A DNA stretch of 64,000 nucleotides from Streptomyces ferrugineus (GTDB taxonomy: Bacteria > Actinomycetota > Actinomycetes > Streptomycetales > Streptomycetaceae). Both the position numbers and the translations under genes were made by a program. The stretch spans positions 1,612,001-1,676,000 of the forward strand of contig NZ_CP063373.1 in assembly GCF_015160855.1 (NCBI RefSeq), read 5' to 3'. The notes below the pieces were generated by a model. The model worked only from the letters and a program-made list of their open reading frames with translations. It was not told where the DNA came from and searched no databases. This document shows positions 10,224 through 19,176 of the stretch, piece by piece (the first letter of the stretch is position 1; each line of letters opens with the position of its first letter).

Positions 10224-10322
10224 TCCCCGACCCGCGCTGTCGAGTCGTACGCGCAGGAGAGCCGTAAGGGATGGGCGGATCCGCTTCCATCCGGCCCACG
10301 TAGAAAGCACAGGGGGTTACCG

Positions 10323-12206
10323 ATGACCTCAACGACGAGGCTCACGGTCGCGCAGGCGCTCGTCCGCTTCCTGTCCGCCCAGTACACCGAGCGCGACGGC
10401 GTACGGCAGCGCCTGATCGGCGCCACCTGGGGCATCTTCGGGCACGGCAACGTCGCCGGGATCGGCCAGGCGCTGATCGAGTACGGCGATGTCATGCCGT
10501 ACCACCAGGGCCGCAACGAGCAGGCGATGGTGCACGCGGCGGTCGGCTACGCCCGGCAGTCGGGCCGGCTGTCCACCCACGCCGTGACCACCTCCATCGG
10601 CCCCGGCGCCACCAACCTCGTCACCGGCGCGGCACTCGCCACCGTCAACCACCTCCCCGTCCTGCTCCTGCCCGGCGACATCTTCGCCGCCCGCCCCGCC
10701 GACCCGGTCCTCCAGCAGCTCGAAGTGCCGTACGCGGGCGATGTGTCGGTCAACGACTGTCTGCGCCCGGTGTCGAAGTACTTCGACCGGATCACGCGGC
10801 CGGAGGCCCTGATCCCGTCCGCGCTGAACGCGATGCGGGTGCTCACGGACCCCGTCGAGACCGGCGCGGTGACGCTGGCGCTCCCGCAGGACGTGCAGGC
10901 CGAGGCGTACGACTGGCCCGACGAGCTCTTCGCCGAGCGCACCTGGGTGGTACGCCGGCCGGGTGCCGATCCGACCGAACTCGCCGAGGCGGTACGGGCG
11001 GTCCGGTCCGCCCGCAGGCCCCTGGTCGTCGCGGGCGGCGGCGTCCACCACAGCCGCGCCGAGGCGGCCCTCGCCGAGTTCGCGGCCATCACCCGCATCC
11101 CGGTCGCCTCCACCCAGGCCGGCAAGGGCTCCCTGCGGTACGACCACCCCCAGGACGTCGGCGGCATCGGCCACACCGGCACCGCCACCGCCGACGAGCT
11201 CGCCCGCACCGCCGACCTGGTGATCGGCGTGGGCACCCGCTACACCGACTTCACCACCGCCTCCGGCACCCTCTTCGCCGCCGACGGCGTCCGCTTCCTC
11301 AACCTCAACATCGCGCCCTTCGACGGCCACAAGCTCGCCGGCATGCCCCTGATCGCGGACGCCCGCAGCGGCCTCCAGGAGCTGACCGCGGCCCTGGACA
11401 TGCACGCCCACCGGGTCGCCGCCTCCTACGTCACCGAGTACACCGAGGACAAGGAGCGCTGGGAGCAGCGCGTCGACGCCTGCTACGAGGCCGACGAGCC
11501 CGACGTACGGCCCACCCAGCCACAGGTCCTCGGCGCCCTGGACGCGATCGTCGACGAGTCGGACGTGATCATCAACGCGGCCGGCTCCCTCCCCGGCGAT
11601 CTGCACAAGCTGTGGCGGGCGCGCTCGCGCGACCAGTACCACCTGGAGTACGGCTACTCCTGCATGGGCTACGAGATCCCGGCCGCGATCGGAGTGAAGC
11701 TGGCCGCGCCCGAGCGCAACGTGTGGGCGCTGGTCGGCGACGGCACCTATCTGATGATGCCGACGGAGATCGTGACCGCCGTGCAGGAGGGCGTCGCGAT
11801 CAAGGTGTTGCTCGTGCAGAACCACGGGTACGCGTCCATCGGCGGACTGTCGGACGAGACGGGCGCCGAGCGCTTCGGCACGGCGTACCGCTACCGCGCG
11901 GAGGACGGCGCGTTCACCGGCGCCCCGCTCCCCGTCGACCTGGCCGCCAACGCGGCGAGCCTGGGCATGCGGGTGCTCCGGGCGAAGACCGTGAGTGATC
12001 TTCGGGAGGCGCTCGTCGAGGCCCGCGCCGCCGACACTCCCACATGTGTCTACGTGGAGACCCAAACGGCAGACACAGTGTCGGGCGCGCCGCCCGCGCA
12101 GGCCTGGTGGGATGTTCCCGTGGCCGAGACCGCGACCCGACCGTCGGCGGTCAAGGCACGGGAGCTGTACGAACGGCACGTCTCGACCCGACGCCGCCAT
12201 CTGTGA
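10323..12206 (+). CDS. iolD: 3D-(3,5/4)-trihydroxycyclohexane-1,2-dione hydrolase
   Basis: Thiamine-diphosphate enzyme of 627 residues that opens the ring of the trione intermediate in inositol catabolism to give 5-deoxyglucuronate. Features: N-terminal TPP domain with the catalytic Glu in GRNEQAM, the family TTSIGPGATNL motif, a central domain, and the C-terminal TPP pyrophosphate motif that begins LVGDGTYLMMPTE. The start at 10323 has an AGGGGG ribosome site. Length and motifs are those of a complete enzyme. Fourteen bases separate it from mmsA. Confidence 0.95.
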   Translation: MTSTTRLTVAQALVRFLSAQYTERDGVRQRLIGATWGIFGHGNVAGIGQALIEYGDVMPYHQGRNEQAMVHAAVGYARQSGRLSTHAVTTSIGPGATNLVTGAALATVNHLPVLLLPGDIFAARPADPVLQQLEVPYAGDVSVNDCLRPVSKYFDRITRPEALIPSALNAMRVLTDPVETGAVTLALPQDVQAEAYDWPDELFAERTWVVRRPGADPTELAEAVRAVRSARRPLVVAGGGVHHSRAEAALAEFAAITRIPVASTQAGKGSLRYDHPQDVGGIGHTGTATADELARTADLVIGVGTRYTDFTTASGTLFAADGVRFLNLNIAPFDGHKLAGMPLIADARSGLQELTAALDMHAHRVAASYVTEYTEDKERWEQRVDACYEADEPDVRPTQPQVLGALDAIVDESDVIINAAGSLPGDLHKLWRARSRDQYHLEYGYSCMGYEIPAAIGVKLAAPERNVWALVGDGTYLMMPTEIVTAVQEGVAIKVLLVQNHGYASIGGLSDETGAERFGTAYRYRAEDGAFTGAPLPVDLAANAASLGMRVLRAKTVSDLREALVEARAADTPTCVYVETQTADTVSGAPPAQAWWDVPVAETATRPSAVKARELYERHVSTRRRHL

Positions 12207-12220
12207 AGGAGTAACCGGTC

Positions 12221-13723
12221 ATGACGAAGATCGTCAACCACTGGATCGGCGGGAAGACCGCCGAAGGCGCGTCGGGCACGTACGGGCCGGTCACCGACCC
12301 GGCGACCGGCGCGGTCACCACGAAGGTCGCCTTCGCCTCCGTCGAGGAGGTGGACGCGGCGGTCGCGGCCGCCAAGGAGGCCTATCTGACCTGGGGCCAG
12401 TCCTCGCTGGCCCAGCGCACGTCCATTCTGTTCAAGTTCCGGGCGCTGCTGGACGCCCACCGTGACGAGATCGCCGAGCTGATCACCGCCGAGCACGGCA
12501 AGGTGCACTCCGACGCCCTCGGCGAGGTGGCGCGCGGCCTGGAGATCGTCGACCTGGCGTGCGGGATCAACGTGCAGCTCAAGGGCGAGCTGTCGACGCA
12601 GGTCGCCAGCCGCGTCGACGTGTCCTCGATCCGCCAGCCGCTGGGCGTGGTCGCGGGCATCACGCCGTTCAACTTCCCGGCGATGGTGCCGATGTGGATG
12701 TTCCCGATGGCCATCGCGTGCGGCAACACCTTCGTGCTGAAGCCGAGCGAGAAGGACCCGTCGGCCTCCGTCAGGCTCGCCGAACTGCTGGCGGAGGCGG
12801 GGCTGCCGGACGGCGTCTTCAACGTCGTGCACGGCGACAAGGTGGCCGTCGACCGCCTCCTGGAGCACCCCGACGTCAAGGCGGTGTCGTTCGTCGGCTC
12901 GACCCCGATTGCCCGCTACATCCACACCACCGCCTCCGCCAACCACAAGCGCGTCCAGGCCCTCGGCGGCGCCAAGAACCACATGCTGGTCCTGCCCGAC
13001 GCCGACCTGGACGCGGCCGCCGACGCCGCCGTGTCGGCCGCCTACGGCTCGGCGGGCGAGCGCTGCATGGCCATCTCCGCGGTCGTCGCGGTCGGGGCGA
13101 TCGGCGACGAGCTGGTGGACAAGATCCGCGAGCGCGCCGAGAAGATCAAGATCGGCCCCGGCAACGACCCGACCTCCGAGATGGGCCCCCTGATCACCGC
13201 CGCCCACCGCGACAAGGTGGCCTCCTACGTCGCGGGCGCGGCGGCCGAGGGCTGCGAGGTCGTCCTCGACGGCACCGGCCACACGGTCGACGGCTTCGAG
13301 GACGGCCACTGGATCGGCATCTCGCTCCTCGACAAGGTGCCCACGTCCGCGAAGGCCTACCAGGACGAGATCTTCGGCCCGGTGCTGTGCGTGCTGCGCG
13401 CCGAGACCTACGAGGACGGCGTGGCGCTGATCAACAGCTCGCCGTTCGGCAACGGCACCGCGATCTTCACCCGGGACGGCGGCGCCGCCCGCCGCTTCCA
13501 GCTGGAGATCGAGGCCGGCATGGTCGGCGTGAACGTCCCGATCCCGGTCCCCGTCGGCTACCACTCCTTCGGCGGCTGGAAGGACTCCCTCTTCGGCGAC
13601 CACCACATCTACGGCAACGACGGCACGCACTTCTACACCCGAGGCAAGGTCGTCACCACCCGCTGGCCCGACCCGGCCGACGCCCCCGCCGGCGTCGACC
13701 TCGGCTTCCCCCGCAACCACTGA
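12221..13723 (+). CDS. mmsA: CoA-acylating methylmalonate/malonate-semialdehyde dehydrogenase
   Basis: NAD-dependent aldehyde dehydrogenase of 500 residues that converts malonate semialdehyde from inositol (or methylmalonate semialdehyde from valine) to acetyl-CoA (or propionyl-CoA) and CO2. Catalytic Cys282 lies in SAGERCMAIS; the family signature TPFNFPAMVPMWMFP around residue 148 and FVGSTPIARY are clear. It is the last gene of the inositol operon, the role named IolA in bacilli. A GGAG ribosome site precedes the ATG. Confidence 0.95.
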   Translation: MTKIVNHWIGGKTAEGASGTYGPVTDPATGAVTTKVAFASVEEVDAAVAAAKEAYLTWGQSSLAQRTSILFKFRALLDAHRDEIAELITAEHGKVHSDALGEVARGLEIVDLACGINVQLKGELSTQVASRVDVSSIRQPLGVVAGITPFNFPAMVPMWMFPMAIACGNTFVLKPSEKDPSASVRLAELLAEAGLPDGVFNVVHGDKVAVDRLLEHPDVKAVSFVGSTPIARYIHTTASANHKRVQALGGAKNHMLVLPDADLDAAADAAVSAAYGSAGERCMAISAVVAVGAIGDELVDKIRERAEKIKIGPGNDPTSEMGPLITAAHRDKVASYVAGAAAEGCEVVLDGTGHTVDGFEDGHWIGISLLDKVPTSAKAYQDEIFGPVLCVLRAETYEDGVALINSSPFGNGTAIFTRDGGAARRFQLEIEAGMVGVNVPIPVPVGYHSFGGWKDSLFGDHHIYGNDGTHFYTRGKVVTTRWPDPADAPAGVDLGFPRNH

Positions 13724-13845
13724 CGCCGGCGGACCTCGTACCGCGCCTGGTGTACGCGGGAGCCCGCTCGTACTTCCGTGGGAGGGGCCGCGGTTCGGTC
13801 TCCGGTCGATAACTCGTCGACAGGTTCGCCCCGTACCGTTGAACC

Positions 13846-16500
13846 ATGGATCTTCGATTGCCCGGGCTCCGCGCACTACGGGGGCCGCGGCGGCTGCTGG
13901 CCGCCGCGGCCGCTGTCGTGGTGATAGCCGGTGCGGGTACATGGACCGTCGCGTCGGCCGACGACAGCGCAACCCCGGTGCGGCGGGCCGACCGGGTCAT
14001 GGACATGGGTGACGGGGTGCGCGTCGACACCTCGTACTTCACCGGCGCCGACAGCGGCCGCCGCCCCGCCGTGCTGCTCGCGCACGGCTTCGGCGGCAGC
14101 AAGGACGACGTACGGCAGCAGGCCGAGGACCTCGCCCGCGACGGGTACGCGGTGCTGACCTGGTCGGCCCGCGGCTTCGGCAAGTCCACCGGCAAGGTCG
14201 GGCTGAACGACCCGAAGGGCGAGGTCGCCGACGTCTCCCGGCTGCTGGACTGGCTGGCGAAGCAGCCCCAGGTCGAGCTCGACAAGGCCGGGGACCCGCG
14301 GGTCGGCATGGCCGGCGGCTCCTACGGCGGCGCGATCTCGCTGCTGGCCGCGGGCCACGACGACCGGGTGGACGCCATCGCCCCGGCGATCACGTACTGG
14401 AACCTCGCCGACGCCCTGTTCCCCAACGGCGTCTTCAAGAAGCTGTGGGCGGGGATCTTCGTCAACTCGGCGGGCGGCTGCGAGAAGTTCGAGAAGCAGA
14501 TCTGCGAGATGTACGAACGGGTCGCCGAGTCCGGCACCCCGGACGCGCAGGCCCGCAGCATGCTTCAGGAACGCTCGCCGTCGGCCGTCGGCGACCGCAT
14601 CAAGGTGCCGACCCTGCTGGTGCAGGGCCAGTCCGACTCCCTGTTCCCGCTCGGCCAGGCCGACCAGGCCGCGAAGGCGATCCGCGCCAACGGCGCCCCG
14701 GTCGACGTCGACTGGATCGCGGGCGGCCATGACGGCGGCGACATGGAGACGGGCCGGATCCAGGCCCGGGTCGAGTCCTGGTTCGACCGCCATCTCAAGG
14801 ACGACAAGAGCGCCGACACCGGCCCGGCCTTCCGCGTCACCCGCACCGGGGGCGTCGACTCCAGCGACGGCCAGGCCCTGCTGCGGGGCGCGAGCGCGGA
14901 CACCTACCCCGGCCTGGAGAGCGGCGCGAGGTCCTTCCGGCTGACCGGCGGCGAGCAGAGCTTCGCCAACCCGGCCGGCGCCAGCCCGCCCGCCGTCTCG
15001 GCCCTGCCCGGACTCGGCGGCTCCGGCGGCCTGGCCCAGCTCTCCTCGCTCGGCGTCGGGGTGTCCCTGGACTTCCCGGGCCAGTTCGCCGCCTTCGAGT
15101 CGGCGCCGGTCACCGACGACCTGCGCATCACCGGCTCCCCGAAGGCGACCGTGCACGTCAAGTCGACCAGCGAGGACGCGGTGCTCTTCGCCAAGGTCTA
15201 CGACGTCGGCCCGGGCGGCGGCACCCAGCAGGTGCTGCCGTCCCAGCTGGTCACGCCGCTGCGCGTCGAGGACGCCAAGGCCGGCAAGGACGTGACGGTC
15301 ACGCTCCCCGCCGTCGACCACGACATCGAGAGCGGCCACCGGCTGCGCCTGGTCCTGTCCTCCACGGACCTCGGCTACGCCTCCCCGGCCTCCCCGGCGA
15401 CGTACACCGTCTCCCTGAAGGGCGACCTGTCCGTCCCGACGGGCCCCGGCGTGTCCACCGCGGCCGCCCCGCTCCCGTCCTGGGTGTGGTGGCTGCCGAT
15501 CACGGGCGCGGTCATCGCCCTGGTCCTGCTGGCGACGGCCCGCCGCCGCACCGCCACCCCCGGGCCCGACGCCGAGCTGGCCGAGGTCCCGCTGCAGATC
15601 ACCGACCTGAGCAAGCGGTACGCGGGTTCGGAGGACCGGTACGCGGTACGGGACCTGTCCTTCCGCGTCGAGAAGGGCCAGGTCCTCGGCCTGCTCGGCC
15701 CGAACGGCGCGGGCAAGACGACGACGCTGCGCATGCTGATGGGCCTGATCAAGCCGGACGCCGGCGAGATCCGCGTCTTCGGCCACGCGATCCGCCCCGG
15801 CGCACCCGTCCTGTCCCGGGTCGGCGCCTTCGTGGAGGGCGCGGGCTTCCTGCCGCACCTGTCCGGCCGGGAGAACCTGGAGCTGTACTGGCAGGCCACC
15901 GGCCGCCCGCCCGAGGACGCCCACCTCGACGAGGCCCTTCAGATCGCCGGCCTCGGCGACGCACTGGCCCGCGCGGTGCGCACGTACTCCCAGGGCATGC
16001 GCCAGCGCCTGGCCATCGCCCAGGCCATGCTCGGCCTGCCGGACCTGCTCATCCTCGACGAACCGACCAACGGACTCGACCCGCCCCAGATCCGCGAGAT
16101 GCGCGAGGTGATGATCCGCTACGCCGCCGCCGGCCGCACGGTGATCGTCTCCAGCCATCTGCTGGCGGAGGTCGAGCAGTCCTGCACCCACCTCGTGGTG
16201 ATGGACCGCGGCCGTCTCGTGCAGGCGGGCCCGGTCGGCGAGATCGTCGGCTCCGGCGACACGCTGCTCGTCGGCACTCCCGCGGCCGTGGAGGAGCCGG
16301 TCGTCGAGAAGGTCGCCGCCCTGCCGGGCGTGGCCTCGGCCGTGCGCACCGACGACGGACTGCTGGTCCGGCTCGACGCGGACGGCAGCGCGGCGCGCCT
16401 GGTCGCCGAACTGGTCCGCCTCGAAGTGCCTGTCCAGTCGGTCGGCCCCCACCGCCGCCTGGAAGACGCCTTCCTCACCCTGATCGGAGGCTCCGCATGA
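13846..16500 (+). CDS. Fusion of exported S15/CocE-type hydrolase with ABC transporter ATPase
   Basis: Protein of 884 residues with two unrelated halves. Residues about 1-40 form a signal-anchor; 45-330 an alpha/beta hydrolase of the X-Pro dipeptidyl-peptidase (S15) group with nucleophile elbow GMAGGSYGGA, Asp in GQSDSLF and His in AGGHDGG; 340-540 the beta-sandwich C-domain typical of that group; 548-566 a membrane helix (VWWLPITGAVIALVLLATA); 585-884 a cytoplasmic ABC ATPase with Walker A GPNGAGKT, signature YSQGMRQR and Walker B LLILDEPTNG. The permease follows with an ATGA overlap. The layout puts the hydrolase outside the cell and the ATPase inside. Substrate unknown; peptide or acylated-compound handling linked to export is an inference. 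Confidence 0.9.
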   Translation: MDLRLPGLRALRGPRRLLAAAAAVVVIAGAGTWTVASADDSATPVRRADRVMDMGDGVRVDTSYFTGADSGRRPAVLLAHGFGGSKDDVRQQAEDLARDGYAVLTWSARGFGKSTGKVGLNDPKGEVADVSRLLDWLAKQPQVELDKAGDPRVGMAGGSYGGAISLLAAGHDDRVDAIAPAITYWNLADALFPNGVFKKLWAGIFVNSAGGCEKFEKQICEMYERVAESGTPDAQARSMLQERSPSAVGDRIKVPTLLVQGQSDSLFPLGQADQAAKAIRANGAPVDVDWIAGGHDGGDMETGRIQARVESWFDRHLKDDKSADTGPAFRVTRTGGVDSSDGQALLRGASADTYPGLESGARSFRLTGGEQSFANPAGASPPAVSALPGLGGSGGLAQLSSLGVGVSLDFPGQFAAFESAPVTDDLRITGSPKATVHVKSTSEDAVLFAKVYDVGPGGGTQQVLPSQLVTPLRVEDAKAGKDVTVTLPAVDHDIESGHRLRLVLSSTDLGYASPASPATYTVSLKGDLSVPTGPGVSTAAAPLPSWVWWLPITGAVIALVLLATARRRTATPGPDAELAEVPLQITDLSKRYAGSEDRYAVRDLSFRVEKGQVLGLLGPNGAGKTTTLRMLMGLIKPDAGEIRVFGHAIRPGAPVLSRVGAFVEGAGFLPHLSGRENLELYWQATGRPPEDAHLDEALQIAGLGDALARAVRTYSQGMRQRLAIAQAMLGLPDLLILDEPTNGLDPPQIREMREVMIRYAAAGRTVIVSSHLLAEVEQSCTHLVVMDRGRLVQAGPVGEIVGSGDTLLVGTPAAVEEPVVEKVAALPGVASAVRTDDGLLVRLDADGSAARLVAELVRLEVPVQSVGPHRRLEDAFLTLIGGSA

Positions 16501-17360
16501 GCACGCTCACCGAGCGCACCGAGGTCGCCTCCGGCTACCGGGCGGGCCGGACGCTGCCGCTGCGCGTGGAGCTGGTCCGCCAGCTCAAGCGCCGCCGCAC
16601 GCTGGTCATGTTCGGCATCCTGGCCGCGCTGCCGTTCGTGCTGGTCGCCGCGTTCGCGATCGGCGGCGAGCCGGACGGCGAGGGCAATCGCATCACCCTG
16701 ATGGACACGGCCACGGCGTCCGGCGCCAACTTCGCCGCCGTCAACCTGTTCGTGTCCGCGGGCTTCCTGCTGGTCATCCCCGTCGCCCTGTTCTGCGGGG
16801 ACACGGTGGCCTCGGAGGCGAGCTGGTCGTCGCTGCGCTATCTGCTGGCGGCGCCCGTGCCCCGGGCGCGGCTGCTGTGGTCCAAGCTCCTGGTGGGGCT
16901 GGGCCTGAGCCTGGCGGCGATGGTGCTGCTGCCCGTGGTGGCGCTGGCGGTCGGTACGGCGGCCTACGGCTGGGGCCCGCTGCAGATCCCGACCGGCGGT
17001 TCGCTGGCCACGGGGACGGCGGCGCAGCGCCTGCTGGTGGTCGTGGCGTACATCTTCGTGTCCCAACTGGTCACCGCGGGCCTGGCGTTCTGGCTGTCGA
17101 CGAAGACCGACGCACCGCTCGGCGCGGTCGGCGGCGCGGTGGGCCTGACCATCGTCGGCAATGTGCTCGACGCGGTGACGGCGCTCGGCGACTGGCGCCA
17201 TTTCCTGCCCGCGCACTGGCAGTTCGCGTGGGCGGACGCCGTACAGCCCACTCCCGAGTGGTCCGGCATGATCCAGGGCACGGCGGTTTCCATAACGTAC
17301 GCCCTGGTCCTGTTCGCGCTGGCCTTCCGCGGTTTCGCGCGCAAGGACGTGGTGTCGTAG
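16497..17360 (+). CDS. ABC transporter permease
   Basis: Membrane subunit of 287 residues with about six helices (for example AALPFVLVAAFAIGG, FVSAGFLLVIPVALFCGD, GLSLAAMVLLPVVALAVG, ITYALVLFALAFRGFAR), of the ABC-2 type found with DrrA-like ATPases. It overlaps the fused hydrolase-ATPase gene by four bases and should pair with that ATPase domain. The motif ASEASWSSLRYLLAAPVPR after the third helix is the usual coupling region of these permeases. Substrate unknown. Confidence 0.9.
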   Translation: MSTLTERTEVASGYRAGRTLPLRVELVRQLKRRRTLVMFGILAALPFVLVAAFAIGGEPDGEGNRITLMDTATASGANFAAVNLFVSAGFLLVIPVALFCGDTVASEASWSSLRYLLAAPVPRARLLWSKLLVGLGLSLAAMVLLPVVALAVGTAAYGWGPLQIPTGGSLATGTAAQRLLVVVAYIFVSQLVTAGLAFWLSTKTDAPLGAVGGAVGLTIVGNVLDAVTALGDWRHFLPAHWQFAWADAVQPTPEWSGMIQGTAVSITYALVLFALAFRGFARKDVVS

Positions 17361-17507
17361 GTCACCGGAAGATCACCCACCGGTCTCAACGGCCGTCTCC
17401 CGTGGCCGCTTCGAGACTCATCCGCAACGCTCCGTAGCGCACGTTCCGGCCCCCTGGCCCGTCACAGTCACAGAAGTCGACGTCAACGGACCAAGGGGGC
17501 ACGGACG

Positions 17508-19061
17508 ATGGACCGACACCGCATACGAGGGGTCCTCGCACTCACCGCGGCGGCGGGGCTGCTGCTCACCGGCTGCGGCGCGGGCGACAGCGACGGCTCG
17601 GCGGCGGACCGCCGCACCCGCCCCAGCGGCCTCCCGGCGGCCCCCGACCACGACTACGACAACGGCAGCGGCGGCACGGGCGAGCAGAAGAACAACGACG
17701 AGGGCTCCGAGTCGTCCCGCGATTTCGCGCCGGCCCCCGACTACCTCTCCACCTTCGCCCTGGACGTCGACACCGCCTCCTACGGCTACGCCCGCCGCAC
17801 CCTCGCCGAGGGCCGGATGCCCGACCCGTCGACGGTCCGTCCCGAGGAGTTCGTCAACAGCTTCCGCCAGGACTACGACCGTCCCGACGGCAACGGCTTC
17901 TCGGTCACCGTCGACGGCGCCCGCACCGCCGACGAGAACTGGTCCCTGGTCCGCGTGGGCCTGGCCACCCGCCCCGCGGCCGAGTCCGGCGAACGCGCCC
18001 CGGCCGCCCTCACCTTCGTCATCGACATCTCCGGCTCGATGGCCGAACCGGGCCGCCTCGACCTGGCCAAGGACTCCCTGGACGTGATGACGAACCAGCT
18101 CCGCGACGACGACTCGGTCGCCATCGTCACCTTCAGCGACGAGGCGGAGCGGGTCCTGCCGATGACGCGGCTGGGCGGCAACCGGGACGAGGTCCACGAC
18201 GCGATCGAGACCCTGGAGCCGACGGACTCGACCAACCTCGGCGCGGGCGTGGAGACGGGCTACGAGACGGCGGTGGACGGCCTGCGCGAGGGTGCCACGA
18301 ACCGTGTCGTCCTGGTCTCCGACGCCCTGGCCAACACGGGCGACACCGACCCGGACAGCATCCTCGAACGCATCGGCTCCGAACGCCGCGAGCACGGCAT
18401 CACCCTGTTCGGAGTGGGCGTCGGCAGCGACTACGGCGACGCGCTGATGGAACGCCTCGCCGACAAGGGCGACGGCCACACGGCGTATGTGTCCACCGAC
18501 GACGAGGCCCGCGAGGTCTTCTGCCAGGACCTGCCGCGCAACATCGACCTGACGGCCCGCGACGCGAAAGCCCAGGTCTCCTTCGACCCCTCGACGGTCT
18601 CCGACTTCCGCCTCATCGGCTACGACAACCGCCAGGTCGCCGACGAGGACTTCCGTGACGACAGCGTCGACGGCGGCGAGACCGGCCCCGGCCACACCGT
18701 GACGGCCCTCTACGCCGTCCACACCCGCCCCGGCACCGAGGGCCACCTCGCCACGGCGAACGTCCGCTGGCTGGACCCGGAGACGCGGGCGCCCCACGAG
18801 GAGTCGGGCCGCCTGGAGACGGACTCCCTCCAGCCCTCGGTCTGGAAGGCGAGCCCCCGCTTCCAGGTCACGGCGACGGCCGCCTACTTCGCCGACGCCC
18901 TGCGCCGCGGCGACGACCGCTGGAGCTCCCTGCCGGGCTCGGCGGGCTTCGGCGTACTGGCCGACCGGGCCGACAGGCTGGCGAGCACGACGGAGGACGA
19001 GGACGTACGCCGCCTGGCCGACGCCATCCACCAGGCGGGCAATCTGACCGGTCGCGACTGA
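17508..19061 (+). CDS. Von Willebrand factor type A domain lipoprotein (YfbK-like)
   Basis: Exported lipoprotein of 517 residues. The signal peptide ends in the lipobox LLTGCG; a disordered Gly/Asp-rich stretch runs to residue 75; then a YfbK N-terminal region (TFALDVDTASYGYARR), a vWA domain with metal-ion site DISGSM (about residue 170), and a C-terminal DUF3520-like part. vWA domains bind protein ligands through a divalent metal. It stands alone between the ABC pair and the acyl-CoA synthetase with no operon partner. Role unknown beyond surface protein-protein contact. Confidence 0.9.
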   Translation: MDRHRIRGVLALTAAAGLLLTGCGAGDSDGSAADRRTRPSGLPAAPDHDYDNGSGGTGEQKNNDEGSESSRDFAPAPDYLSTFALDVDTASYGYARRTLAEGRMPDPSTVRPEEFVNSFRQDYDRPDGNGFSVTVDGARTADENWSLVRVGLATRPAAESGERAPAALTFVIDISGSMAEPGRLDLAKDSLDVMTNQLRDDDSVAIVTFSDEAERVLPMTRLGGNRDEVHDAIETLEPTDSTNLGAGVETGYETAVDGLREGATNRVVLVSDALANTGDTDPDSILERIGSERREHGITLFGVGVGSDYGDALMERLADKGDGHTAYVSTDDEAREVFCQDLPRNIDLTARDAKAQVSFDPSTVSDFRLIGYDNRQVADEDFRDDSVDGGETGPGHTVTALYAVHTRPGTEGHLATANVRWLDPETRAPHEESGRLETDSLQPSVWKASPRFQVTATAAYFADALRRGDDRWSSLPGSAGFGVLADRADRLASTTEDEDVRRLADAIHQAGNLTGRD

Positions 19062-19112
19062 CGGGCACTGTGCGTGAGGGCTGGGCGGGGGGCCGCACAT
19101 GCGTCGCAGGCA

Positions 19113-19140
19113 TTGACCTTCCGTTACGCATGAGTAAGTT
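19113..19140 (+). promoter_or_regulatory. Putative promoter of the acyl-CoA synthetase gene
   Basis: TTGACC (19113-19118), 16 bases, then TAAGTT (19135-19140), 37 bases before the start codon. An inverted repeat TTAC-GCATGA-GTAA (19124-19137) overlaps the -10 and GAGTAAGT recurs 16 bases further on, suggesting an operator. Confidence 0.5.
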
Positions 19141-19176
19141 GACTCCCGAGTAAGTCCGATGGCAACGGGAGCCGAC

